NCBI GenBank assembly: GCA_030832095.1
Contig: JAURJT010000080.1
Location: 1 to 35,008, forward strand
From: Gammaproteobacteria bacterium
GTDB lineage: Bacteria > Pseudomonadota > Gammaproteobacteria > Burkholderiales > Burkholderiaceae_B
DNA: 35,008 bases
Direction: 5' to 3'
A program made the position numbers and the translations under genes. The notes under the pieces were generated by a model. It saw only the letters and a program-made list of their open reading frames with translations. It did not search any database and was not told where the DNA came from. Shown here piece by piece: positions 16,856-26,402 of this stretch (position 1 is the first letter of the stretch; each line of letters opens with the position of its first letter).

Positions 16856-17875
16856 TTAGCGCCCCAGCAAGCCTTTAAAAAAGCTTTCAGTATTTACCGC
16901 TAGGGTCTCAAGGTGATAACCGCCCTCTTGCACAACGACCGTTGGTAAGTTGAGCCCTGCAATCATTTTGCCAAGCTGTCCAAAGCCCTCGGTGGTGACC
17001 GCAACCTTAGATTGTGGATCATCTTTGTACACATCAAAACCAAGCGCTAGCACCAAAGCATCTGGCTTAAAGGCGTTGAGCGCAGCTAAGGCTTTTTCAA
17101 CTTGTTTGAAAAACACCGCTTCGCTTGAGCCATGCGGCATCGGCAAGTTCAGGTTATAACCTTGACCCTGTGCAGCGCCCCCTTCGTCATCAAAGCCCGC
17201 GGTCGCCGGATAAAAATTCATCGGGTCGCCATGCACTGAAATATAAAAAACATCATCGCGCTCGTAAAAAATTTCTTGAACGCCTTGTCCGTGATGCACA
17301 TCGGTATCCAAAATCACGACCCGTTGATGCTTTGCACGCAGCACCTGCGCAGCAATCGCTGCATTGTTGAGATAACAAAACCCACCTGCGGCATCTTTAC
17401 GAGTGTGATGACCGGGCGGGCGACAGAGCGCGTACGCTTGTTGATCACCTGCTAACACCGCCTTGGCCGCAGACACCGCCGCTTGCGCTGCCCAATACGA
17501 TGAGGTGTAGGTATCGGGGCCAACCGGACAACTGCCGTCTGCCAGATAGCGGGCCGTCTGAGCCAAAATCCCGCGCAAGGCATTGGGTGAGCGCACAAAA
17601 ATATTTGAGATCACTTCGTCGCCCCAATCAGGGCCCGTTTGCTTCCAAATCGCATGCGCGGTTTCAAGATATTGCAAATACCCAGCATCATGAATCGCCA
17701 ACAAGGGCTGCATGCCATGGTCTTCGGGTTCTGTCACCGTGAGGCCTAACGCTGCGATCCCTTTCAAAATTTGTACGACGCGCTCTGGGATCTCTTGTGG
17801 CGTGCGCATCTGGCCGCGTGACAAATAGGTACGTGGATGATGTAGTTTTTGTTTTGGATGAAAATAAGTTTTCAT
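16856..17875 (-). CDS. Histone deacetylase-family amidohydrolase, acetylpolyamine amidohydrolase-like
   Basis: A 339-residue zinc-dependent deacetylase of the class II HDAC/acuC/APAH fold. The conserved tandem histidines are His156-His157 in RPPGHHTRKDAAGGF. The metal ligands are Asp192 and His194 in LDTDVHHGQG and Asp281 in LGFDVYKDDP; Tyr320 in QEGGYHLE is the expected transition-state tyrosine. Length and the N-terminal loop (residues ~75-120) match bacterial acetylpolyamine amidohydrolases, which deacetylate acetylated putrescine, cadaverine or spermidine, better than eukaryotic HDACs. ATG 17873-17875 has GAGG seven nt upstream. It is last in a run of three same-strand genes after an MFS and a DMT transporter (gaps of 40 and 61 nt). 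The true substrate is not proven; other small acylated amines are possible. Confidence 0.88.
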   Translation of the reverse strand: MKTYFHPKQKLHHPRTYLSRGQMRTPQEIPERVVQILKGIAALGLTVTEPEDHGMQPLLAIHDAGYLQYLETAHAIWKQTGPDWGDEVISNIFVRSPNALRGILAQTARYLADGSCPVGPDTYTSSYWAAQAAVSAAKAVLAGDQQAYALCRPPGHHTRKDAAGGFCYLNNAAIAAQVLRAKHQRVVILDTDVHHGQGVQEIFYERDDVFYISVHGDPMNFYPATAGFDDEGGAAQGQGYNLNLPMPHGSSEAVFFKQVEKALAALNAFKPDALVLALGFDVYKDDPQSKVAVTTEGFGQLGKMIAGLNLPTVVVQEGGYHLETLAVNTESFFKGLLGR

Positions 17876-17936
17876 GATTAAGCCTCAAACAAAGTCAACA
17901 AGGGTAGTGCCCAAGCTGCGAAAACAGCACAATCGC

Positions 17937-18887
17937 TTAGGCACGCTTTGCACGAAAATACACAAACAACATTGGAAGAGTTAACGACAAACCCGCTGCC
18001 ACGATCAACGCCATACCCGTTAAAGATAGTAATGAAGGCATTTGCGCAAAAAATAATTCGCCAAAGAGCACGGCAAGTACAAGCTGAAAATAGTTCAAAG
18101 GTGCGAGCGTCGAGGCCGGAACGATCTTGAACGCATAAATTAATAAAAACTGCCCGATCCCGCCGCTTACCCCCATCAAAATCATTTCAATGGCGTCGCG
18201 CGTATTTGGCCATTTTGTTGGCCACCAAAAAATCAAAACGACAAAGCCAAGCAACCAGCAAATCAGGGCTGAGTACGCAAATATTTGTTCGCGTTGTACG
18301 CGGTTAGCCAGCTTGCGTGTGAACAGTTGCACCATGGCATAACCCGTTGCAGACACAAGCATCAACAAACTGCCAAAGAGCGAGAGGCCAGAATCAACGC
18401 CTGTATCGCTTGAGGTATTACCCAGCGGATTCACAATACAGAGCATCCCGATCATGCCAAGGCCAACCGCTGCGTATTGTTTAAAGCCAACGTTTTCACG
18501 CAACACCATGGGGGCAAGCAACACGACCATCAGGGGCGATACAAAATACAGCGCAGTACCTTCAGCCAGCGGCAAGTACTGTAAGGCGGGCATAAAAAAT
18601 ATGCCAACCATACCAAGCAGCGCGCCACGATAAACGAGTAGCTTGCGTTCGGCAGGAGCCACTCTCATGGGCACGCGTTTGATCCACAACAGGCACCATG
18701 CCAGCACAATGATGACGCTGTAACGAGCAAAATTGACCAACGGCGCAGAATAACGCCCCACCAGATCTTTTGCGAAGGCGTCGAGGCAGGCAAACGCAAC
18801 CAGCGAGCATAAAAAGATTGCGCAACCTTTCAGCCATTGCGCTTGTCGAGCCAACTCTGGTTGCTGTGCGTCGCTGAGCAAACTCAT
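17937..18887 (-). CDS. EamA/DMT-superfamily transporter
   Basis: A 316-residue inner-membrane protein with about ten hydrophobic segments in two homologous halves, the layout of the EamA (RhaT/DMT) family of metabolite exporters. Typical pieces are CLDAFAKDLVGRYSAPLVNFARY in helices 1-2, LQYLPLAEGTALYFVSPLMVVLLAP in the first repeat, and IVPASTLAPLNYFQLVLAVLFGELFF in the second. The ATG at 18885-18887 has AGG just upstream. It is probably co-transcribed with the upstream MFS gene (40 nt) and the downstream deacetylase (61 nt). The substrate is unknown; polyamine-related export would suit the deacetylase but is a guess. Confidence 0.88.
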   Translation of the reverse strand: MSLLSDAQQPELARQAQWLKGCAIFLCSLVAFACLDAFAKDLVGRYSAPLVNFARYSVIIVLAWCLLWIKRVPMRVAPAERKLLVYRGALLGMVGIFFMPALQYLPLAEGTALYFVSPLMVVLLAPMVLRENVGFKQYAAVGLGMIGMLCIVNPLGNTSSDTGVDSGLSLFGSLLMLVSATGYAMVQLFTRKLANRVQREQIFAYSALICWLLGFVVLIFWWPTKWPNTRDAIEMILMGVSGGIGQFLLIYAFKIVPASTLAPLNYFQLVLAVLFGELFFAQMPSLLSLTGMALIVAAGLSLTLPMLFVYFRAKRA

Positions 18888-18927
18888 AGGCCTATCGATC
18901 AGTGTAAGGATGAGGCCATGTTCAGGC

Positions 18928-20133
18928 CTAAGTGCTGGTGGTGTGCGCTGTGTTGCGCATGCGCACTAACAGCACAGTGATAATCAGCCCAAAGAGCCCG
19001 AGGACACCGTAACTTGTCCCATAACTTTTCAATATCCCAGCCAACACACCGAAGAGCGGTGGGCCCAACACCACGCCCAAAAAGGTGATGCACAGCGTAC
19101 CGCCTGTTGCAACGCTGGCCTGGCCCGCTGGCGCAAGGCGAGCGATCTCAGCCAAAAACACACCGTTCCAGCCAATCGCTGAGGCACCAAAAATCACAAG
19201 AACCGGAAATAAAATCCAAGGCGTGGAATCCGGACGAAGCAACGCGGTACCCACTGCACCGAAAGTCAACATCAACGCAATCACGATCAGCATCATCGTG
19301 GGGCTCAACCACCGATCGGCGACATAGCCCCATAAAATCCGCCCAATCACGCCCCCTGCTTGCGCAACCGTCAGCGCGACCCCTGCCGCCACCAATGACC
19401 AGCCAAGGTCTTCAAATAAAAACGTGACGAGATACGCCATCAAAGACATCTGACAAACGGCAAACAAAAACGAGGTCATCGACAGGGCACGCAAACTTGG
19501 GTGTTCAAAGATTAAGCGCAAAGGTTGTACGACACTGGTCAGCATCGATGGCTTGACTGTTGGGTCCCGATCATCATCCAAGCCAGCACGTAGTGGCTGT
19601 ACGGCCCAGGCGCAGAGCACGCACACGACCCCCGACGAAACAAACGTCAGTTGCCAACCAATCGCGATATCAAGCGAAGGCACAAGCGCGCCTGCGATCA
19701 TGCCCCCGAGCGGCACACCCGTCTGTTTAATTGAAAACACAAACGATAGTTTCTCAGGAGGTGTCGTTTTGATTAAAAGATGCGAGCTGGCTGGGGTAAT
19801 TGGGCCGTATCCAGCACCAATAAACAAAGCGCCAATCGCAATCGCAAGCGGATGTGGAATCGCACACAAAAACAGACCTACCGCTGACGATAACAAACCT
19901 GCCTGACTCAAGCGAATCGCACCCCAGCGCTTAACAGCGGCGCCCCCGAGCAGGGTAGCGACCATTGCTGCAAAATATACAAGGGCAACGTACGCGCCCA
20001 AGTAATTGGTCGATACACCAATTGCCTTCGCCACCACGGGTGTCACGACCGGCAGATTGATCAACGCCATTGCGACAAGCGACTGAACGGTTAAGGTTGC
20101 AACTAATACGACCCAAGGTCTGGCTGGTGTCAC
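18928..20133 (-). CDS. MFS transporter
   Basis: A 401-residue, 12-helix major facilitator protein. Sequence of interest: the motif-A-like loop GGAAVKRWGAIRLSQAG after helix 2 departs from the strict consensus, and the helix 4-5 region has FSIKQTGVPLGGMIAGALVPS, a pattern seen in oxalate/cyanate- and metabolite-type MFS carriers. Family assignment beyond MFS is uncertain. The start is GTG at 20131-20133 with no visible Shine-Dalgarno sequence; I saw no better start. First gene of a same-strand group with the DMT transporter and the deacetylase. A 7-bp inverted repeat (TAGGCCT 18887-18893 and AGGCCTA 18924-18930) spans the gap to the DMT gene and includes this gene's stop codon. Confidence 0.85.
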   Translation of the reverse strand: MTPARPWVVLVATLTVQSLVAMALINLPVVTPVVAKAIGVSTNYLGAYVALVYFAAMVATLLGGAAVKRWGAIRLSQAGLLSSAVGLFLCAIPHPLAIAIGALFIGAGYGPITPASSHLLIKTTPPEKLSFVFSIKQTGVPLGGMIAGALVPSLDIAIGWQLTFVSSGVVCVLCAWAVQPLRAGLDDDRDPTVKPSMLTSVVQPLRLIFEHPSLRALSMTSFLFAVCQMSLMAYLVTFLFEDLGWSLVAAGVALTVAQAGGVIGRILWGYVADRWLSPTMMLIVIALMLTFGAVGTALLRPDSTPWILFPVLVIFGASAIGWNGVFLAEIARLAPAGQASVATGGTLCITFLGVVLGPPLFGVLAGILKSYGTSYGVLGLFGLIITVLLVRMRNTAHTTST

Positions 20134-20222
20134 GATGAAGGTGCTACGGTTGTATCGCCTGAGGCGGTTTGTTTAATTTTATAGTGAGCGGCAAAGTCGG
20201 CTGCGCGCCAAGCCCGCAACAG

Positions 20223-20279
20223 CTTGGTAGACTTGGTAGACTGAGTGACTTAGCCACTCAGTCGTTAGCGACTCAGTTG
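20223..20279. repeat. Compound tandem and inverted repeat downstream of ccsA
   Basis: In the 152-nt spacer between ccsA and the MFS gene, CTTGGTAGA is tandemly repeated (20223-20231, 20232-20240). A perfect 9-bp hairpin follows: GACTGAGTG 20239-20247, 7-nt loop, CACTCAGTC 20255-20263. A 15-bp direct repeat lies at 20250-20264 and 20265-20279, differing at two positions. There is no U-run on either strand, so it is not a canonical terminator. Confidence 0.6.
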
Positions 20280-20285
20280 TTCAGT

Positions 20286-21617
20286 TTACAGCGCACCGTA
20301 AGAGTGGAGCCCCGACAAGAACATATTAACCCCCAAAAAGGCGAAACCTGTCACCAGCAAACCGACCAGCGCCCAATAGGCAGCCATCGTGCCACGCAAG
20401 CCCTTCATCAGTCGCAAATGCAGCCACGCGGCGTAGTTCAGCCACACAATTAACGCCCAGGTTTCTTTTGGATCCCACTGCCAATACGCGCCCCAAGCGT
20501 CTGCCGCCCACAAAGCACCCAAAATAGTCGCCACGGTAAAAAAGGCAAAGCCAATCGCAATCGCGCGATACATGATGTCATCAAGCACCTCAAACGAAGG
20601 CAGGCGCTCACCAATTGGGCGACGAAACAACAAAATCGTGCCAACAATCAAGGCGCCGATACCGAAGTACAGCATCCAGGTGGCTGACACCTCTTTACTG
20701 CCAAACACCATGGGCTCACCAGCCAGCAATACCCCTAATACAAAGAGCGGCGTGAGCTTAAGCCATGACTTCGTGTGGCTATTTTGTTTGACTAGGTAGG
20801 CAAACGCCACCATGGCCGCGAGCGAAAACGTGCCGTAACCAATAAAGTTTGCCGGGACGTGGATTTTCATCCACCAGCTCTTGAGTGCAGGTACCAAGGG
20901 CTGAATTTGCGCTGCGTCACGCGTGAAGGAGTACCAAAGTAAAAATATCACCGCCGAGGTAATGACGAGTAAAACAAAGCCACCTAAGGCACGCGTGGCG
21001 TAACGACGTTCGTAATACAAGTAAAACAACGCGGTAATCAGGGCAAACAACACAAACACTTCGTAGAGATTACTCACAGGAATATGGCCAATATCGGGCC
21101 CAAGCAAATGGCTCTCGCGCCAACGCACCAACATACCTGTCGTACCCAAGAACACTGCAGACCATGTTAGAACTGTGCCGAGCCACGCCGATGTGGGGCT
21201 AACAAAGCCCAGCCAATAACAAACGGTCGCCAACACAAACAAGGCGCACATCCACAAAATTGCTGATTGAGACGAGAACAGATACTTTAAAAAGAAGACC
21301 TGCTCGGCACGTGCAATATCTCCTTGATAGAGCCAGATTGCAAAGCCCGTAGCAACTGCCGTTGTTAGCATCAAGGTGCGTAAGGGGCGCCAGAGCCAAC
21401 CCAGCCAGGCAAAGCTTGGCACGGCCAATACCAAGATGGTTTGCTCGTAATAATCCATCGCTTGGCTAAACGTCTTGAGCGCGTAGCCGGCACCTAGCGC
21501 CAAGAGTACAAAAAATAAAACGTCTGTCCAGTTTGGACGGCCACGCTGCTCGCGCCCATCGCCTGACTCAGAGAGGTCATCCCAGTCGTTTCGTGACTCG
21601 GCGATTGAATTCGTCAT
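20286..21617 (-). CDS. ccsA: Cytochrome c biogenesis protein CcsA/ResC (System II heme handler)
   Basis: A 443-residue multi-spanning membrane protein that, with ResB/Ccs1, carries heme across the inner membrane and attaches it to apocytochrome c. The diagnostic tryptophan-rich WWD motif WGAYWQWDPKETW lies at about residues 375-387 near the C terminus, and a histidine-containing periplasmic loop GHIPVSNLYEVFV lies about 200 residues earlier. Roughly eight hydrophobic helices are evident. The cytoplasmic N terminus is acidic and polar (about 30 residues). The ATG at 21615-21617 has no strong Shine-Dalgarno sequence. It follows resB after 142 nt on the same strand. In many genomes this protein is named CcsB; naming is inconsistent, but the function is clear. 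Confidence 0.93.
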   Translation of the reverse strand: MTNSIAESRNDWDDLSESGDGREQRGRPNWTDVLFFVLLALGAGYALKTFSQAMDYYEQTILVLAVPSFAWLGWLWRPLRTLMLTTAVATGFAIWLYQGDIARAEQVFFLKYLFSSQSAILWMCALFVLATVCYWLGFVSPTSAWLGTVLTWSAVFLGTTGMLVRWRESHLLGPDIGHIPVSNLYEVFVLFALITALFYLYYERRYATRALGGFVLLVITSAVIFLLWYSFTRDAAQIQPLVPALKSWWMKIHVPANFIGYGTFSLAAMVAFAYLVKQNSHTKSWLKLTPLFVLGVLLAGEPMVFGSKEVSATWMLYFGIGALIVGTILLFRRPIGERLPSFEVLDDIMYRAIAIGFAFFTVATILGALWAADAWGAYWQWDPKETWALIVWLNYAAWLHLRLMKGLRGTMAAYWALVGLLVTGFAFLGVNMFLSGLHSYGAL

Positions 21618-21759
21618 GACAAAGTTCTCGATGAATTAAAAAAATACCAACGTCGGTAACTGATGAATCATCGGCTGCTCGAGCCGTCTTGCGTGTTGAC
21701 TCACTTTGCTTAGCGCCGAGTCAGCTTTGGCACACCTTGCTTGCTTCGGGCAGCTTGAT

Positions 21760-23880
21760 TTAACTCACTTGGCTGAGCTTATTCAGCGCGGCCTTGAAAC
21801 GGTCAAACTCGCGATTGAAATCGAGTGTACGCTTTTGCGATGTCATCGCGGCTAATACACAGGTACCCTGTGCGTGTTCTGCCGGCCGACACCACACCCA
21901 GATGCGTCGGTCACGCACATAGAACATTGTGAACACGCCTAAGACTAAAAACAAACACCCAAGATAGACAATGAATTTTCCGGGCGTACGGCTTACTTGA
22001 AAAACACTTGCCTGCACATGATTAAATGATTTCAGTGTCAAGAGCAGCGGCGCTGGGTAAAGCGTTAAATCCGATAGCGCAGCCACAGCCAATCTGGACC
22101 AATTGGCATCAAGCTCTAGTTGCTGAGCCGAAGTGTCTAACGCCGGGCGACCCGCACGCTCACGCGCGAGGCCTCGCAACTCGTGAATGGCTGAACCGAG
22201 TAAACGGATCACGATATCGGCGGCACGTTGCTGTTCGGCCGGTGGCACATTTGTCTCAAGAAAGCGCGAGATCGCTTGCAAGCCACCATCGGCGAAGGTC
22301 TCGAGCGCCCGCTGCGCTGACGTCTGCAACGCCTGCTGGTCGGTGGCGCTACCCTGATAGGCGCGCGCAAAGCGCCGTACTGCCTCGACTCTGTCTGCAG
22401 GGTTGGCCAGCGCTGCGCGCACGCGCATAAACTCTTCGGCGGTGTCGTAGTCATCAGCCGGCATGCGCAGGTACCTAAAGCCAGCTCGGCCCGGCTCTTG
22501 CACGCCAGCTAACAACACTCGTGAGCCGTCAAGCTCGGCGGGCAACATGTATTGGTGAAACGTCGTGGCCTGCCCACTCGCGTCAATCAAACGATACTCG
22601 ACGCTTGGCCCAATATTACGCAGATTTTTATGTTTCTTGCTTGCCGCACTACCTGTCACTGCAGCTACGTGTTCGCCAAATTCTTTTGGGGCTGACGGCT
22701 CACCAGCAGTGAGGTCTTCGACATTGATCGTACGCAGTTTGGTAATTTCGGCTTTGACGACTTGGCCTGAATTGCCCAGTGTGATGTCGCTGGTTTGCCC
22801 CACAAGGGCTTTTAAGGCAAACGTCTCTGTGCCAGAGCCAGTGAGGGGATAGCCGAGCAGTTCGACTTCGCTACCGCCATCATCAAAGCTCGATTGGTAA
22901 ACCGTGACGCCCTTGAAATGCAAGGGCTCGTTGACTTCGATGTCGGCCGCAAACGTTTTACCTGTCGCTGGGTCTGTCACTTCAACCTGACTCATGAAGC
23001 GGCTTGGCATTCCGGTCGAGTAGTAATCCACAATAAACTTCTTCAACTCAAGGGTAAAAGGTAAGGGCTGCACCAAGGCGCCATCATCTACCGTAATAAT
23101 CGCTGAGCTGCGCTTGCTACCCTCTGGCACCAGCACATTGGCACGAAAACTCGGGTTATCGACCGATAAGCGTCCGCGCGCGGGGACATCGGCGATCATC
23201 ATGTTTTCGACGATTGGCGTTTTACCAAACAACCAAACTTGCAAGCGTATGGGTAATTCGCTGTCAAGCAAACCACCGACACAGATAATCACGATTGCAG
23301 CATGGGCGAAGATGTACCCAAAGCGATTACCACTGCCTCGCTTGGCAGCCAACAACACTGAGTCACCGTCAGCACGCTGACGTACGGCATACCCTTGCTT
23401 TTGCAGCCACGTCTGAATCGACCCAGCCGCTTGTGCTGGCTCGCGGGCAGTATCCACTTCAATTTTGTGATGAAACGAACGCAGACTTGAGGCTCGAATA
23501 TGCTCACGAAACGACCGAGCATCTTTGAGCATTTTTGGTGCGTTTCGGATCAGGCATAAGCTAGTCGAGAGCACCAAGAAGGCCATCGTGACCAAGAACC
23601 ACCAACTGTTATAGATATGCCAAATCGAAAACTTATCCAACACCTCAAACCAGAAGGGGCCGAACTGATCGATATACGCGTTTGCTGAACGCCCTTGCGC
23701 GACGACAGTACCAATCAGGCTAGCCATACAAATGAACACGAGCAAGCTAATCGAAAAACGCATCGAACTCAGCAACTCAAGCGTGTTGACCACGGCTGAC
23801 GCTGAGCGCGGGCCGCCCGACCCCGCACTAGGCGAAACATCGTTTGCGATTGACTGTGTCGGCGTACTAGGTGTTATCAC
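21760..23880 (-). CDS. resB: ResB/Ccs1 cytochrome c biogenesis protein
   Basis: The 706-residue partner of CcsA in System II cytochrome c maturation. Three N-terminal helices (MRFSISLLVFICMASLIGTVV near residue 40, then SWWFLVTMAFLVLSTSLCLI, then YIFAHAAIVIICVGGLLDS) precede a large periplasmic domain. A final helix near FIVYLGCLFLVLGVFTMFYV leads into the cytoplasmic RDRRIWVW tail, the usual ResB topology. Length and domain order are normal. Start: GTG 23878-23880 is the longest choice, but it lies only 11 nt after the U-tract of the c4 terminator with no ribosome-binding site. The true start may be further in, up to Met40, just before the first helix. Gene order c4-resB-ccsA supports dedicated cytochrome assembly. 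Confidence 0.92.
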   Translation of the reverse strand: MITPSTPTQSIANDVSPSAGSGGPRSASAVVNTLELLSSMRFSISLLVFICMASLIGTVVAQGRSANAYIDQFGPFWFEVLDKFSIWHIYNSWWFLVTMAFLVLSTSLCLIRNAPKMLKDARSFREHIRASSLRSFHHKIEVDTAREPAQAAGSIQTWLQKQGYAVRQRADGDSVLLAAKRGSGNRFGYIFAHAAIVIICVGGLLDSELPIRLQVWLFGKTPIVENMMIADVPARGRLSVDNPSFRANVLVPEGSKRSSAIITVDDGALVQPLPFTLELKKFIVDYYSTGMPSRFMSQVEVTDPATGKTFAADIEVNEPLHFKGVTVYQSSFDDGGSEVELLGYPLTGSGTETFALKALVGQTSDITLGNSGQVVKAEITKLRTINVEDLTAGEPSAPKEFGEHVAAVTGSAASKKHKNLRNIGPSVEYRLIDASGQATTFHQYMLPAELDGSRVLLAGVQEPGRAGFRYLRMPADDYDTAEEFMRVRAALANPADRVEAVRRFARAYQGSATDQQALQTSAQRALETFADGGLQAISRFLETNVPPAEQQRAADIVIRLLGSAIHELRGLARERAGRPALDTSAQQLELDANWSRLAVAALSDLTLYPAPLLLTLKSFNHVQASVFQVSRTPGKFIVYLGCLFLVLGVFTMFYVRDRRIWVWCRPAEHAQGTCVLAAMTSQKRTLDFNREFDRFKAALNKLSQVS

Positions 23881-23890
23881 GGTATTTATC

Positions 23891-23923
23891 TAAAAAAAAG
23901 GGGGTGTCTTTCGACCCCCCCTT
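23891..23923 (-). terminator. Intrinsic terminator after cytochrome c4
   Basis: On the minus strand AAGGGGG pairs with CCCCCTT, then one G-A mismatch, then GTC/GAC closed by a GAAA tetraloop (arms 23913-23923 and 23898-23908), followed by a run of eight T (23899-23892). This is a textbook Rho-independent terminator 26 nt after the c4 stop, and it lies directly in front of the resB start. Confidence 0.85.
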
Positions 23924-23948
23924 GTCTGCGTTCTGTTACCGCAGCTGC

Positions 23949-24650
23949 CTAGCGCAAACCTGCTGCGTAGTCAGAGACGGCCTTAATGTCTGAGTCAGAC
24001 ATGCGATCAGCAATTTGGTTCATCATTTGGTTGTTTGCTCGGTGACCCGCACGAAACAACTTTAGCTGCTCTTCGATGTAACTTGGGAATTGGCCGCTTA
24101 ACCGTGGATACTGGCCAGGAATGCCGGCACCGTTAGGCGAGTGGCAGCCTGCGCAAGCGGGCACATTACGATCCGGGATCCCCGCGCGCCAGATATGCTG
24201 GCCGCGCTCGAGTAATTTTGGATTGGTTGCCGTAGCAGACTCAGTGAGTTTTTGCTGTGTCAAATAAACCGAAAGGTTTTGCATGTCGGCTTCGGTTAGT
24301 GGGCCTGCCATCGCAGTCATGACTGAGGGTGCGCCATCAACGCCTTTACGCAGCACCTCTTTCGCGCCTGCTTTCAGGCGGAACTCAGTCAGTTGCTTAT
24401 AAATGTATTCGTGTGATTGGGCCGCCAAATTTGGATTGGCAGGGATCGTGCTGTTACCAGCAGCGCCGTGACAGGAGGCGCACGCAACAACACCGCGCGC
24501 AGCATCACCTCGTTCATAGAGAGTCGCACCTTTTGCCGCATCGGGCTTGGCTGGACCTGCGGCGGCACCGGCCGCAATACTTGGGGACATGGCAGAGACA
24601 CCGAGCAACAAACAGCCCGCAAGCACTACCTTTGACAACAAATACTTCAT
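23949..24650 (-). CDS. Cytochrome c4-type diheme cytochrome
   Basis: A 233-residue periplasmic c-type cytochrome with two heme-binding motifs, CASCH at 57-61 and CAGCH at 166-170, in two similar halves as in cytochrome c4, an electron donor to terminal oxidases. A Sec signal peptide covers about residues 1-27 (MKYLLSKVVLAGCLLLGVSA onward). Possible axial methionines are in SVMTAMAGPL for heme 1 and QMMNQIADRM for heme 2. ATG 24648-24650 is chosen because GAGG precedes it by about eight nt and the signal peptide begins there; the frame is open to 24728 but the extra residues are not signal-like. It is divergent from engB and ends in a strong terminator before resB. Confidence 0.94.
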   Translation of the reverse strand: MKYLLSKVVLAGCLLLGVSAMSPSIAAGAAAGPAKPDAAKGATLYERGDAARGVVACASCHGAAGNSTIPANPNLAAQSHEYIYKQLTEFRLKAGAKEVLRKGVDGAPSVMTAMAGPLTEADMQNLSVYLTQQKLTESATATNPKLLERGQHIWRAGIPDRNVPACAGCHSPNGAGIPGQYPRLSGQFPSYIEEQLKLFRAGHRANNQMMNQIADRMSDSDIKAVSDYAAGLR

Positions 24651-24719
24651 TGAAAACCTCGACGCCGAGTGGGGCACAAAAACACCTAAGCCACAAAAAA
24701 CCACTGTTTTAGACACACG

Positions 24720-24725
24720 ATTATA
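24720..24725 (-). promoter_or_regulatory. Candidate -10 box of the cytochrome c4 gene
   Basis: On the minus strand there is a perfect TATAAT about 70 nt before the c4 ATG, within the divergent c4/engB spacer. No convincing -35 lies 16-18 bp upstream. The overlapping plus-strand TACAAT (24724-24729) could serve engB, again without a clear -35. Confidence 0.3.
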
Positions 24726-24760
24726 CAATAGCGTCTGAACTGATTCTTCTAGGCCCTACA

Positions 24761-26397
<1,637 letters not shown>

Positions 26398-26402
26398 GGT
26401 GC

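Noticed and set aside
16856..17875. Reading the deacetylase as a histone-modifying or acetoin-utilisation (AcuC) enzyme
   Set aside because: Length, the N-terminal insertion and the metal-site context fit bacterial acetylpolyamine amidohydrolases better, and there are no acetoin genes nearby.
18954..18965. 12-bp perfect palindrome TGCGCATGCGCA near the end of the MFS gene
   Set aside because: It lies within coding sequence for Arg-Met-Arg and is explained by codon choice; one copy only, with no spacing to any promoter.
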